A DNA stretch of 64,000 nucleotides from Micromussa lordhowensis. Its lineage: Eukaryota > Cnidaria > Anthozoa > Scleractinia > Lobophylliidae. Both the position numbers and the translations under genes were made by a program. The stretch spans positions 594,701 to 658,700 of the forward strand of contig OZ026609.1 in assembly GCA_964020085.1 (NCBI GenBank). Reading direction: 5' to 3'. The notes below the pieces were generated by a model. That model saw nothing but the letters and a program-made list of their open reading frames with translations. It was not told the DNA's origin and did not search any database. Below are positions 10,686 through 25,900 of the stretch, in pieces. The first letter of the stretch is position 1; each line of letters starts with the position of its first letter.

Positions 10686-13600
10686 GTTTACACGTCGGCC
10701 ATTGCCAAGCTTACAAGTTGTTAAAATACGCTAAGGTTGTGTCATGCAGCCCAACCAGATAACTCGGATCTCGTGGAAACATTTCGTTTTTGGTTTGCTT
10801 TAAGCCATCGTTCCAATCAAAATTCTAAGGAACATCATTTACCAAGAACTCGAAGTACTGATGAGCCGTATCTCGAATTGCCGGGTCATGTTTTTATCGC
10901 GTGACTCGTTCCAAGCTACCACCGTTGGGTGCGTAATTCTTGCAGGCGTGATTCCTGGGAACCAGATGCCACTCGGATGATCAGCAAAGCGCGCGAGTGA
11001 CGTCATGACTCAGACAAGACTCAGACAAACAAACCGGAATGGTGGACGATTTTCCTAAGACACTTTCTAAATAGCCGGTGTTACTAAAACACATTTTTTA
11101 AACGTAAACTTCGCCTAGATCCCCTCTAGTTCTTTCAAAATACGCTGATGTTGTATGAGCCTCGTGGGGGATAAAATCATTTGCATTCTATTTTTAGGCC
11201 TCGCGCGCTTCGCTGGAGCATTGGTATTTATTGAGTATCATAAAACCCGGATATTAGCCCATTCGGACTTTTATAAGAGTCCGTGTAAACGGGAAGAATA
11301 TTCCTAAGGGCTTGGTGAATCCTTCAGTACATTGTATTGTATTCGCTTCAATTGTATAATAGGAAATACTTGCGGTACTTATTTGCTGTTTATGCCAACA
11401 ATTTCCGCGAAACTAACATAGCTTCGTTGTTTTCCTGAAAGGTTAGTGCCCGGCGATTTCCTGAACAAAACAAAAAAGGTAGGAACTGATGTTAACGCAA
11501 TCTTTGCTGTAATAAGGTGTCTGGTAAGGTTATCAATATGTAGATGTAGATTTGTTAAAATCTTTCTTGACTTGAAAACATTTCAGACTTCTCAGTTTCA
11601 GTCGTAATCAACACCGTTTACTTGCTTTCCGCTATTCAGAACGAAACCGTAACAAAAATTAATATAAGTTGCTTGTTTTAAATAATGCGATCTTTACCAG
11701 TTGTGATATAGGGCTGTAACGGAAAAAAGACTGGAATGGCCTACAAGTAGTCCCTTTCGCTTATGAATAAAGGGCGAAAGTTTCTAAAGAAACTGTGGTG
11801 CTGCGTCGCGATCGGTGGGGAGTATTACAAGATAATTTGGTTTTATCAACTGGGTTGATAATGTGAATTGGCCACCGTAAAGAGACTCGCAGGCTGACGT
11901 TTCGAGCGCTAGCCCTTCGTCGGAGCGAATCTTTCGCTTAGTCCGTCGAGCGAGGAGTTCTCGCGGCCATTTTTTTTGTCGCGGTTTTCTTTTGCGTCAC
12001 GCACGTCTGGGCTCGATATCCGCCGTTCTCTCGAAGAGGGACTGGATAGCCGAATGTGGCGAGATTTCTGGTCTTCAGTCTTTCTTTACCAGGAGTTTCG
12101 AAGAATACCACTTTTATTTATCGTAACTTGTATATATATACTATTTTTATTTATTTATTTATTTTTTAATTTAATGTTGGCGTGATAACTGTACTTGACT
12201 GTATATAGTTGTTGCCGACAAAATAGATGTAGATGTAGATGTAGATGGTAGTGAATAGGTGCCCGGTAGTTACCCGGTAGTGAATAGGTGCCGAAACGCA
12301 AACTTATCTTGAGAAGGTTTTGTAAGAAGCCAGGGCAAGAAGCCGTAAGTGGTAGTTTCTGGTAGTTTCCAATATCCACCAACTTGCTTTTAACCAATAT
12401 CGAGTTTCATGTTTGCTGTCATGTTTTTTTTTTCAAAACAGGAAGCTCCTACAAAATCCGCACTTTTCTAAGAATATGGAACAAAATAACTTACACTGAA
12501 ATGCCTCACCCTTGGCCCAAGCCGGCGAGATGAGTTTCAGGCTAAAATCTCTGCAATTAATTAGGATCAAGTTGTTGACCACAGCATTTGCAACCTTTAG
12601 GAAAACCAGTAGAATGAAAGGTGCTGATACTGGCATACTAGATATTAAGCGTCTAATATAACACTTGTAATTTTAGGTCTTTTGAAGCGTGCGACCTCGT
12701 AGCCGTATTTTCGGACTTTGATGACGTCAGAAACTAATTCTAAACAAAAGCATTACATAATTATCGTGACCTTACAAACCAAAGGTCAACAGGAAAACAT
12801 TGTTCATAACACGTCTCAGCTCCATTTAGCGACATTTTAGCTTAAGTTCGCGTTTAATAGTAATTAGATTATGGAGGGACGTTGTTCGTAGATGTTGTGC
12901 TGTGTTGTCTGCGGTGAGTATTTCAAAAGATTTTGGAATTTCCCTTTCTCTATATATTATGGGTTTTTAGTATAACGTAGGTATGTTCGTAATCAAACAC
13001 CACTCTGCAACAGACCTGGTGGCTGGTGAAACCTGGCTCACCAAGTTTCGTTCAACAAAACTTTCAGGCCAGGGTTAACGACGTATACAATCTCATAGTA
13101 TAAGTATATACAACAAAACTTTGTGATAGGACCGTACTGCATGGTTAAAAAACACCGTTATCCGACCTCAATGTTTTTCTGCAGATCTGTAACTTGATTT
13201 CAGACAATGGTGTGTGAGTGCTATCTAAGAAGTTATTTCGTCTATGAGTTTGTTTCTTCCATGCTTCTCTTTCATTATCAAATTTACCCAGAAGAATTAA
13301 TTCCCATTATTTCTCTTTTTGCGGTTAACTTAAAGCTTGAAAAGAAAATCCAGGTCAAGCTTATCGATGACCTTCTAATTACGAATTATCAACAAATTTC
13401 AACAGGGTATTCGTTTAAGAGTAACCTAGATCTGCAGTTTAGAAGTATGTGTTCCTATTGCATAGTAAAGTGACGCCAAATCCAAACCCACACTCGCAAG
13501 AGTTCCACGTGCCCAAAGGAAAAATAGTAATAGCCCCTCACCTCCCCTCCCCGTGCCCCAACTGAACTCACCCCCCTTCCGCAGATCACTGCGATTGTCT

Positions 13601-13892
13601 GCAGATTAAATATTAAAAGTTTGAAGAACTAATGTAGTTTAATGTCAGAACAAAGGTTTGAGATGTTTGTTTGTGTTTGTAACAAAAAAAGTAATCTTAA
13701 GTCAACAACGGTTGTGTAATAGCATGGCTCCCTGACACTTCTGACGTCAAATGACTCGTAAGATTACACGATTCCCGGGACTATTTCAACATTCTTCAGA
13801 AACTTTAAACAGGAGAGAGAACCCTCTCTAATCTGGTTAGCCAACGGCAAAACTTATCCTCTCTTTCTGGGTCGATCACAGGTTATTGTTCA
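10686..13892. other. Divergent intergenic region between TPRA1-like and Bark-like genes
   Basis: 3.2 kb separates the two divergent start codons. It holds a dispersed repeat at 11831-11930, a T-rich tract around 12140-12170 and a (GTAGAT)n run at 12224-12247 followed by two copies of GGTAGTGAATAGGTGCC. A possible untranslated first exon of the Bark-like gene ends at a donor-like CTGCG|GTGAGT near 12912, but there is no independent support for it. No coding region was recognised. Promoters of both genes should lie here; none can be placed by eye. Confidence 0.5.
11831..11930 (+). repeat. Dispersed repeat, copy A (inverted copy at 52021-52116)
   Basis: GATAATTTGGTTTTATCAAC through the GTTTCGAGCG...CCTTCGTCGG segment recurs as reverse complement at 52021-52116. 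These are probably end fragments of one transposon family, with the two copies in opposite orientation. Confidence 0.75.
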
Positions 13893-16800
13893 ATGATGGA
13901 AAGTTATTCACCAGTGATACGAGGAATTACGTATCTGCTGTTGTTACTTGTTGTCACACAACGCGTCGAGAATGCAAGTATTGGTGGAGATATCGTCGTC
14001 GACACCACTCTAACACTAAACGGATCAGCTTATGTTGTATATCAAGACCTTGTTATAGCTGAGAACACCACTTTGACTATAGAACCAGGAGTCCAATTGC
14101 ACTTTCAAGCTGGAATTGCATTACAAGTGAAAGGCTCCTTGCAAGCGAAAGGAAACTCGAATGGCAGAATTGTCTTCAGCAAAATACCAACAAACGGTTC
14201 AGTAAATGTGGACGAGTTGAACGTCACTGCGCCTTATAATGATGGAATTCGTCTCATTGGAGGGAAAAATTACCGAGTTGGTCGCCTCGAGATTTTTCAA
14301 AAAGGACAATGGGGGACTGTGTGTCATGATTCGTTTGATATCAACGATGCTCGGGTAAGTTGAATGAATGATTCGTATTTAATTTGTCCTTACGATACCG
14401 AAACAACAACAGGCATGTAGGTTAAGTAATTGAGCAGTGTGGTATACAATAGTGATCGGCATCCGAAGTAAAGTTCTTTTGTTGCTTCTGAGTAAACTGA
14501 CGTAACTATATTCACACATCACAAATATGTTATTGTTACTGAGTCAAATTCTCCCTAGTACCTCTGTATTAAATACGGAGACTAGTAAGGAGAATGCCCA
14601 TGTTAATAACAAGTTATAAAAGACCTTTGTTCCACTGGTATGCGACATGGGCGCGAAAAGAATATATTGTATTGGGTCCAGACATGAATGAAGTTTGTTA
14701 GTTGTACTATTGCATTGCCTTTGTGTAACATAATTAGATATAGATGGCTGTGTTAGGTATACCGAAAAGAAACGGCCTTATTTTATAATTCATTCTACCT
14801 ACTATCTCTATGACAAGAGCATAACAGCAACTAGGGTTTATTTCATAGCAGCACTTCATCGGCCGCATTTCGCATTTCGAAAACGAGGAGGGGTCGGAAC
14901 CGGTGGTCGGAAAGAGGCGGCTGCAGGCTCCAACTTGTTGAACTAAAACTTGGTTAGCACTAGGTGACCTTATGAGTTGCCTGACATCACGATAAAATAA
15001 ACCAACCTTTTATGTGTACTTTGTGTACGATGATCACAGGTTGCTTGCAGACAGTTGGGTTTCCTGGGAGTCAAAAGGTACTACACACACGGCAGGGGAA
15101 CAGGCCCTACTTGGTTGGACGAGGTGGATTGCAAGGGGACTGAGAAGAGTTTGCTGGATTGCAAACATCCGGGAATCGGAGTTGAAAATTGCGGTGAGTC
15201 AGAAGGGAAAAGAGGTAGACTAGCTGTATATTAGCGAGACAGCACTGATTTTATGCGCGCCGTAAAGCACTGAATAACGTTTTCGATAAAAACAAAAACG
15301 ATGAAAATACGTCGAAACGTACAAACTTAGTGCAGGGCCGTCACTTATAAACTTTAAAAACATTTTGTCACGAAAGGAGAAACACTGAGAACCCTCGATC
15401 CACGCTCTCTCACTTTTGGCTTTCTTGTCGTTGAGGAGAGCTCTCCCCTCAACCAGAGAGGCAGACGAGAGAGAGCCTGGGATCAAGGTCGGCAGTTAGC
15501 AAGCTAGAGCGTGACACAAGCCATGACTAACGTCATAAGTGACGTCATCAAGTAAATCTTGTTTTCGAATTAGTAAACAGTTGATATATTTTTAAATTCT
15601 CTCCACCTGTTTGCTTGGCAGAATGTAGACGCTGCAAGGCTAAATTTCATGATCATTCGTCATGCTAATAACGCGTTCTGTCCTCCTGTTTAGCTCATTC
15701 TGAGGATATTGGAGTGGAGTGCCACAGCTTGGCTAAGTTACTATCGAGCAAAGTTTACTGGAAAGGAATTGATTTTTCCAGCGCACAAAAGACTTCATCT
15801 CTTCAATATGTGGACGTTTCCCAGGCTTATGAAGCCATAAAGGGCAGTGAATACCTACCAGACCTTGATCACGTGACAGTAAAAATCTCTGTATATGGAG
15901 TGAAGTCCGACAAAATCAGTTCTCCGCTGACCATTAGCGACAGCAGTATCAGAGACAACCAATACGCGGGAATCCAAATTAAAGGCAGATCAAAGGCACT
16001 GACGATTCAGAACACGGCAGTGGATAACACTACAAAAGGAGACGGTCTGTCCTATAGCCAGATAGTTCCTGATCCAGTGGATTTTTGTTCTGTAGATGTG
16101 AATACTATCACATTTCCAATCAATTTGCAGGCCTTTGGCAAAGCAAGAACGAACGTCGAATGCACGAAGGTAAGGTTCTCGCTCTGTTGTGCCTATAAGA
16201 AAACGAAGATACTGGGTTTAAAAAAACTTTTTTTCTCGGGCTGGTTGTGTATCCTCGGTGACTGGAAACATTCTTACTCCCCCTCTACGGGATGACAGTC
16301 CATCGAAAATTGTTGTACATTTTTTGTTAGGTAACGCCAAAAACAACTCGTCTGTGACCATTTATGAGGCAATTACTCCTATTCAGTGAAATTTTGCACT
16401 ATAACTTCATGTACGGACATCGCATATTGAAAAATTTAGCATGAAAGTCTCTATTTGTCATATGTCGTGAGCATTGTCAATTTTGCCCAGTCTGAACCAC
16501 CTGCGATTACGGATTAGTTTAAAACAATGCCATCTTTTCTTCATGAGTCGAGGTAAATTACGCGTTTCTAAGATTTCTTCACGTTTGAAGCAGTTTTGAA
16601 GGAAAATGTAATCAGTTGTTCGATTTGAAGCATTTTTAAGTCCTAGAGTGAACTCTAACCTTTTTTCAAACAGATTATTAGAACTCAGCCAGGGCGACAT
16701 TTGGCCATGCATTATCAATCCGTAACTGGTGAAAAGTTTGAGCTTCATGTTCACGACGGGAACACGATCAATGGCACTCGACTCACGCTCTTGAACCAAT

Positions 16801-16923
16801 GGACAAGTGTCAATCAGGCTGTCACGCCATCCTCAAGCTCTGGTCACGAGCTCTACATCAACTTTCGATTCAGTGTGGGCAGCAAAGATACAAGACTGAA
16901 TTTTCTAATCACAGATGATCAAG
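13893..16923 (+). other. Exons 1-4: signal peptide, first SRCR domain, first CUB-like domain
   Basis: Residues 1-27 form a signal peptide. Residues 30-110 are beta-helix cap repeats (TLTIEPGVQLHF, LQVKGSLQAKG). The first SRCR spans residues about 116-216: GRLEIFQKGQWGTVCHDSFD, then VACRQLGF, WLDEVDC and GVEC, split over exons 1-3. Exon 3 continues the beta-helix, and exon 4 is CUB-like (residues about 365-447). Confidence 0.8.
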
Positions 16924-19900
16924 GTAGGAAGGATAAAACTGTGTTACAGATAGATGCTGAGGAAAACTCCCCGACACAAAATAACTTGAATTTACAATGT
17001 AATCATCTGTTCTGTTTTCACATTATGGAAGTCCTCGTTCTTTTCTGTCGATTCTGAGTAATTAAAAAAAAAACAATACTTTATCAGTGTAGGGTATTGA
17101 ACTGATAAAAGCGAAAAAGAAAATTTGTCCAAAAGCACTCTTATTCAATTATCATAAGCGGGCAACATGACCCAAATTCTGCGCTGTGATTGGCTACTCA
17201 AGCGGGCAAGATGGTGCTATCTTGGCCGCTCGGGACTACCCTCTGTGTCCCGTCGAGAAATTACCGCAAAAGCGATACAATAAATCCTGTAATGACCAAG
17301 CTTGTTTGGTCAAGATGGCTGGATATTTGCCTTGTTCTTTTCTTTGCGAATCTATGGACCTCGACTCCGTCTTGGTTCATAAACACCCAAAAAATAAAAA
17401 TAAAAAATTGGTCAATATCAAGCCATCTTGCCCTCGCGCTTGGTCAGTAACCCATATAGATTACTAATTCATCTATTTGGACCGCGCGCACGATAGCAGA
17501 TGAGAGAGAGGCCCTCTTCTACTAAAATGGACACCAAAGTTAAGCTAATTCATGATTACATCTCGATTCTTTCTCTTCCTAGATGTTTCTTCACTAGTGA
17601 TATCCAACAGCACGTTTAACGATAATCATGGGAAAGGCATATCTCTAAAAGACTTTACCGGAAAGCTGACGATTTCCTCGACTGAGGTCTTTCGGAATAA
17701 TGGAGAAGGCATGACTGCTCAGCGTATTTCTGGAGAAATAGCAGCTACTAACGCTCGCTTCATTAACAATAGCGCCAACGGTCTTGCGATCTTTGATAGC
17801 AGTTTCTTATCATGTAGCCTTCACGAACTGTCTACCAAAGGAAATGTCCGCAGTGGAGTGTATCTCCAGCGTGTTGCTTTTAGAAGTAACGTTTCTGACT
17901 CTGGATTCGATGGTAATGCTCTCCACGGGTTTGCGATCACTAATGGAGCCGGTGAAATTGACTTCCGAAATGTCACTGCAGTTTTGAACACAAACAGCGG
18001 GGTTCGGATTTACGATGGCAAAGTATCGTCTAACTTCAGGTTTTCTAATTTGTCCAACAACAAAGAAGACGGGTGTTGCATATCAAACCAAGCTGGATCT
18101 CATCGATTCTTCAACTGCACAGCAAACTCCAATCTGAGGCACGGTCTTAGCTTGTTTGACGTGAGGAGTACTTCTCGGTACGCTCCACCAAGGCACCAGT
18201 TTACGCATTTTAGTCTGGAAGAGAGCACAATAACAGACAATGGTCAATATGGGCTCAAACTAGGTCCAGAGTGTCAGTACTGGAGTGATTCAGTCGTCAA
18301 CGTTACTATGGCAATCAGCAAGAACCAGATTGCGCGCAACAACAATGGAGGCATCTTCTTGTCCCCAGACTCCTGCTCGTGGAGCTCTTACTCGTTGAAA
18401 CCGAGAAGACTGGAGACCGTGGTCACCAACAACTATTTTGAACAGAATAAAGGCAATGCATTTTACGTTTACTGCACTGGTTTCCTTGGCTTGCATGCTG
18501 TTATTGAGTCAAACACCTTCATGAACAACACGGATAAAGTACTGACTTTGTTGGACAACAACCACTGTGGCGCAAACTACAAAAGTAATCCTGTTAACGT
18601 GAAAATCGATAAAAACATGTTCATGAAGAACCGCGCTGAGAACGTTTTATATATCGACTACAGTTCGTTTCCAGAAACGCGTCACGCCATTGTGAGAAAT
18701 AATACTTTCGAAGACAACGAAGTCGCCACAGAAGACCTTTTTCCAACATTTTTTCGTCGGTCTACAACCCGCGCAGTTATTGTTTTTAAAGAAGGTACTT
18801 TTAATTTGCGCGAAAACATTTTGGAAAACCCCATGTTTGCATACCAGCTCTCAACCTTGCGTCATGATTACCGACGAGTTATTGACGCAAAACTCAACTG
18901 GTGGGGAGCGGCAGAGGAATGCAAAATCGTGGACAGAATCTTTGACTTCCAACACAGGGTACAGTTGTCTCCAGTGGAGTTCTTCCCTTACCTTCTGTCC
19001 TCAAACAAGACAAGAGCCATTAGTTTAAGCACACCAAGACCATCCTGCTTTCTAAAAGGTGCATCGATTGGTGGAATTGTGGATAGACCGCTGGCTTTAT
19101 CGAGTGACGATTCGCCTTACGAAGTTCGTGATGACATCATCATCCTGACAAATGGATCGTTGTCCATACCGAAAAATGTGACGCTACAGTTTCCTTCCAG
19201 GTCAGCAATGGTTGTACAAGGGACGCTTCTTGTCGATGGAACAAAAAGCGAAAAAGTACGATTTCTCAAAAAGCAACAACAAAGAAAATTCCGTTTGGGT
19301 GGAGGGGCTGGACCGTGGGAGGGTAGAGTGGAATTTTTAGTCAATGATACCTGGTGGCCGATGTGTTTGCCATACTGGAGATCGTTCACCAACGAAGGAA
19401 AAATCATTTGCCAACAACTCGACCTTTACTATTATACCTACAGATCGCATTCCCTTCCTGCACAAGGACCTGGCTTCGTTCACAACGTTGTCTGTGACCC
19501 AAACGTCGATAGGGATATAATGAACTGCAGTGCAAATACCTGGAGTTATGGACCTAAGTGTTCGGGATATACGGCGCGCATCTACTGCCAGCACTACAAC
19601 TGGGCGGGTCTTCATCTGGCGATGACAAACCATAAAAGTTCATTGGAACACCTGGAAATCCATGATGCTGGCTACGCATATCGCAGTGATATCCAGATTC
19701 CTGGTGCAGCTCTCAAAGTTGATCTTTTTCACCACAATATAAGCAACATTTTCATAAATAATTCATTGGGTATCGGAGCGCAAGTGGTGTATCAAAGCAT
19801 CTTTCACAACCAGTCATTGATGCCTCATTCTGCTGTATCAAACACTAAATCTCACGGTGTCCTCTCACGATCTCCTTCGCTTGCACTCACAGACGTAAAC

Positions 19901-22900
19901 CTGACAAGAAACGACGTCAATGGTTTCATTTATGAAAGCACCTGGGACAAAATAAACACGTTCACCGCTGAAATGGCCAGCCCTGATGTGTACAAGACGT
20001 TCCACGTTTGCTCAGAGAACAAAACGTTTCTAGCAGGCGACAAAGTATTTCATTTCACCTTGGAGAAATTGGAATATAGCTTGGAACTGAGGTGTCAGCA
20101 CATCATGAAAACAGAGCCAGGTTATAAACTCGTTATTCAGGATCTGTACTACTTATCTTCGTACAGTTACAATGGCCATTTCGCGCATGTGTATGATGGT
20201 CCAACTACATCTGTTGGTTCACCATGGAAGATGGAATCCTTACCGTGGAAGGATCGTCCGGCCTTCAACTCGACCAAATCATCAATTGTGTTTGATCTCT
20301 ACAAGCGCTACCGCATAAATCTTGCGATCAACTTTTTGGTATACACAGTAAAAGGTTAGTGAAACTTCGCTGATTTCTTGAATTTTATTTAACAGTCATC
20401 ACACGTTAATGCAATTACTAACTAAGGGCTGTGTCTTACATTAGTTGTTGGTACCATCTTGTCTAAATTCCTTCCATCACCCCGCATAAATGTATTTCTG
20501 TATCTGGAATCCTTAACGATAATCGTTTGCCCTGTGGTTGGCCGCTTACCAGGTTTTTTCAATGCTGAGACGAGTTGATAGGATCGCGATGTTCTCAAAT
20601 TAATATTCTTTCGTTTTTGCAAGACAAACAGAACAATGCTTTGGCTTTAGAGGATGATAGGCAATCCTGGAATGCTAATATAAACAAGTAGAAAAGTTAA
20701 CGTTTTTTATTTCCTTGATGATGTATTTCTATATATTTCCATTTCTATAGCTATACATTTCCATTTTTCTTTTTTATAGAGCGTGAACAACTTAACTACT
20801 TCGGTGGAGAAATCAGCATATCTCGATCTACGATTACCGACAGCCAAAAGGGAAGTATCCTGATTGGAGGAAACGAGCTGAAATCTCTAAGTATTACTGA
20901 CACTGACATTACCAACTCCAAGGAATTCGGAATCAAAGTTATACCACGTGGCATCCAGGTAGTTAAATTCACTTTAATAACTCTTGAACAGAACAAGCAA
21001 GGAATTGTAGTAAATCCTATGTACTCAGGCTCCAAAGAATTTACGATTGAGAACTGTGCGATCAATGGATCACAGCAGCAGGGCATGTTTGTCCACTCGG
21101 ATTCCAAGAGCACAATTCGCATTCTTAACTCAACTATTACAAACGGTGAAGACCGGGGTCTCCATATTCAAGGACACTATCGAGAAATGCATTTGAGCTT
21201 GTTCGTCAGTGGCAGTACATTCGCTTGGAACAAGAAAGGAGCCGTTAGCTGCAACAACATTTATAGAAACGTACCAGTCACCATGCGGTTCGAGTCGAAC
21301 AATTTCTTTCGCAACCATGGACCCACAGTTGAAATCTTCTCTGGAACTGAAAGAGTTTCTTGGATGTTCCTGAATAACACTTTCAGTGAAAACCGAGGCT
21401 TTTCTGTTATCGCCCTGGGAACAAGTTCTTACTCTGGCTCACAGTACAGACCAAATGTGGTTGTCAGTGGCAACAAGTTCCTGGCCAATCAATGTCCAGA
21501 TAAGGCAGTGATTGACATTCGCAGGGAAGCAAGTAGTTTTATCATAGAAAACAACAATTTCGAGTTAAACACTGGGCGCTGTGTGCTTCTTGAAGGTACA
21601 GCTGCTCATGTTCCTATTTCCATAGCAGATAATGTGTTTAACGAGAATGATTGTGGTGACAGGAGTGTGGTAGAAGCCCTGCGCTTGGACCAACACGCTA
21701 AGTTTTTAAACAACACTTTCACCCAAAACAGAGCTGGTAGCGTTTTCTTGCTCCAAGTGGTACATAACCACCAACCAACTCTCCAGAAGAAAGAGTTGAC
21801 CTTCAAAAACAACACTCTATCCAAAAACACTCCTCAAAACACAGAGCAGTCGTCAGCTTTAGCGCATTCTTGTGCGGTGGTCATTTCCGGCATCTTGTAC
21901 CACAAAGAAACAGAGTTCCGCTTTAACAAATTGAATAACTCCAAATACCTGAGTGAGCTTTGTGTCTGGGTTCCTGCCATTTCTCCGCATGATGTTGTGA
22001 ACGTGACACATAACTGGTGGGGAACTGCAATCGGGAGTCAAGTACGTGACAGGATAAGGGATTTTGATGATAATTACGATTTCGCTCTCGCCGATGATTG
22101 GCCTTTCCTTCGAAGTGGCGACGACCCAACTTCAACTGTGGCTGAACAGCACGATTTTAATCAGCATGAAAGCTTTCTTTCAGGAAGACTGTTCGAGTCC
22201 ATTACACTGAAACTTTCTCAGAGCCCGTATAGCGTGACATCAGATCTGACCGTTCTAGATAACGCCACGCTAACCATAGAAGCAGGTGTCACAGTTAAAG
22301 TAAGCCCTGGGATGAGCATACTTGTTGCTGGAGCGTTAAAGGCTCACGGAACACTTGAAAAGCCAATTATTTTCACAGTAAAGGAACCTGCAATCAGTAA
22401 TAATGATTCAGATTATTTACCTGTCCGGCTTATGGATGGTGAGTTTCGATGGGAGGGGAGGGCAGAAGTGCTTCATAAGGGCTCTTGGAAGCCACTGTCT
22501 GCTTCAAAGAACACAGCTTTGAGGAACATCTCCGAAGTAGTATGCAGACAGCTTGGATATGGTCCACCAAATGTTACCAAGGAGAACTCAGATGTCTTCA
22601 GACGAAATGTAAACGGCACGTGGGTAATGGAACTACATTGCTATGGCAACGAAACTTTTCTACACGAATGCCTCTATGAGCAGCGTGCATTCAACTATAG
22701 CAGTGCCTTAGCAGTTGTGAAATGTCAAGGTGCACCCTGGGGAAATATGCGTTTTATATCCCCCCGAGATATAAATGGGTCAAAAACGCAGTCCATATTG
22801 GATCATGTGGAGTTTTCACACTGTGGTTATCGCCATGGAATGGCTGTCCCAGCAGTAGAAGCCGTAATCGATGTACCCAAACTACAATCCATCACCATTA

Positions 22901-25900
22901 GAAACTGTACAACCGGGGGCTTAAGAATTCACTTCCCAGGAACTGATGTGCATCTGAATAACAGCAAGTTTGTTAATACTGGAGAATCCGGTGTAACATT
23001 TTTACAAACACAGCACAACATTCAGGTGGAGAGTCTGGAATCATCAAGAAACCAACTGGGTATTTCCTTTGAGGAAGCAAATGCAGAAAACATCCCTGGA
23101 GTTCATTATGGACGAGCATTTCTATGCAATGCTGAAAAGGTTGTTCATGTTAAGAACCAAACACTTCTTTATTTCGACATCCCGAGGCTGCAGAACACAA
23201 TGGCGACGGAATATTGTGAGAAAGTTCTAACCGTGCCCAAGGGTCAAGGAATCAAGTTGAACCTGTTATACTTCAAGGGATCGCAGAGGTTGATGGTCTA
23301 TGACTCCACCCGAACTGTCAATTTGATCGTGGACAAGTCAAATAAAGACATAACAGCTCTTGTTCATAAAGAGATATTTATCCCACGTGATACAATTTTG
23401 TTGAAGTGGAGTGGTGACGTGAATTCTAAAGTGGTTATACAAGTCGAGGACATAACTATTAGTGGTGAGTACATTTCTTTATGACATTTCCTGAGATGTT
23501 ATTTTTTTTTTTTTTTTTTTTTTTTTTAAATGCGAACACTTTTATTAAATAAGTATATTACTTACACTAATTACAATACTAATACACAGTTACTTACATT
23601 ACTTACAAAACTTGTTATACAATACAGTTACTTGCGCCACTAACAATGCCAACACTTACATTCTAATTTAATACGATTACGTACAATATTTACTAAATTT
23701 AACTTAAAGAAGCGTATAGCCAGAGGTTAAAGCCCATTTCCTAGTAAATGTTTCTTTAGTATTTCCTGAGATGTTAATAATGGTGCACACGTCTACGCTT
23801 GTAAAGCGATAATCAACTTTAATCTTTTATAGTCTACGCCGGGATACAGAGCTAAAAATTGGTAGATATCATTTGTCCGTGTGTAGATATTACACGAGAT
23901 TTAAACGTGCAAAGAAACTTTCAGTTGGTTCTGAAGAATTTGGAAATAGAAGAACTTCTTAATTTGGTGCTTTCACGCGCTTATTCAATAGGAAGTGGTA
24001 TTTTGTCATGCTTGGGGGTTAATCAGAGTAAATGGGCGGCTAACTTGCTAGTATTTCCGAGGCGTGCTAAGGTTGAAAAAGCTGTCAGTGAAAGCTGTCG
24101 ACAGTACCGCGAAGATCACCCTAAGACCTGTTTTGGAAACATTACTTAATGATAGGAAATTCTATTTCACGCTCGTTAGATAAGCTAACTTTTAAGCGCA
24201 AACATATTCTCGAGGATGCCATTAGTTGGAATGAAAGTACAAGGATACAAGTACAAGCAAAAGGAAGCTATATTAACCGTATTTTGTAGACCTTGCGGAT
24301 AACGTTTCCATTGTTTCTTTGCAGATACACCTTGTACCTTCGAGCTTGACTTTTGTGGCTGGCAGACATTTGACAACATGACAATCAATGGTCTCCAAGT
24401 CACGAGAACATGGAGAATAGCTCGGCATACATGGCCAGATGCACGAAATGACTATTCTTACTTTTATTCAAACGGTACGTTTTTTACAATGTTCTTCCAG
24501 CCAAATGTTTGAGATTTTTAGTGATGATATATTTTTATTTCAATTGGAAAAGTAGACGCATGATCATCTAGTAGCGGAGATCTTACGTGCTCTTCGTGTC
24601 AAGCGATGGGTTTCCTTAATCGTGGGTGGGGAAGGGGGGTTTCGGGGTATGGTGGGTGAAGGATAAAGGTGCGTAGTGAGACATTGTATTGAACACTATC
24701 GATAATTTCTCAATGATTACACTATGCTAACGTTCCTTTATCACCTCAACCCTGTGATTTCATTGACTGTACTGTATAATCTTGTGCTGAGTCCTTTCCT
24801 TCGGTGCTTTTGATAACTAGTGAAACTGGGCAACATGCAAACATTTTTTCCCATTTCAGGAAAACGTCTTTTGATTGGCAATGACCGATGGCCAACAGTT
24901 GACGGGCGTGCAGCGATCATCAGCCCTCCAATCACAAAACTGTCCAAGTTATGCTCTTTTGTGTTCTTCTATCGCGTGGTAAAACAAGGACGAGCTGGAT
25001 TGTCTCTCTACATACAAACAGGTAAGACAAATCTGACTTGTTTTCCGTTCGTCAGTTTAGTCTTGCCCAATTCCTTGCATCACCTTCACACAAATGCTGA
25101 TTAAGATGTTGAGGTAGCAACACCAGGCTTTATCGTGCCATGGGACGCATACGGCCTTATTGAGGTAGACTTTTCTTATAAAGGGAAATTTTTGTTGTGT
25201 AAAGCAGATTATATTTTTCAGAATGGGATTACGATAATCTCGGACGGTAATCTCTTTTCTAGCAATTCTTAAAATTCAAAGTTGTCCCGTTGATGTCTTT
25301 CTTTATAACCTTTATTTATCTGTGAATCAATTATTTCTCATTATTCTACAGGAACGTATCCCGATATTGAACAGAAGCTAATCTGGGAAGCAAAAAATGT
25401 CGAAGTCTCGAGTTGGAGAAAAGTGATTATTGAACTTCCTAATGACGTCGAGGAGTATAGGTTGTTGTTTGGAGGCGAATACAACAAGACGACAAACTAT
25501 TGGTCGAGAAACTTTGTGACTATCGACAATTTAGAGCTACGAAGCTGTTCTCATAAAGGTAAACTTCTTTATCATTTGCAGGAAAAACGTACTGCATCCT
25601 TTTTGATCACGATTATTTTGTTACCCAAACCTGCTTAAGAAACTAAAAGATTCGAGCATCCTCCTCATCCTCTAAATTGCTTGCACAGTTAGTCGATGTA
25701 CCTACGTTGTATTCCACAAATGTGACATTGATTAATTTATCCTTTCCCAACGCTACGTCTAGTTTTTTCAACCGTCTCCTGTGTCCAGTTAGAGTGGAAT
25801 GCCAGAAGGGGCAATTAAGGTTGACTACCTGACGTAGTTCCAAGATACAAGACAATATTGGTGCCAGAATAACAGGGACTCAAACTAGTTTCTTTCGTTG

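Noticed and set aside
23502..23760. Direct repeats of an LTR around the T-run
   Set aside because: The flanking repeats are only 16 bp and adjoin a poly-T run, which fits a target duplication of a retroposon, not LTRs.
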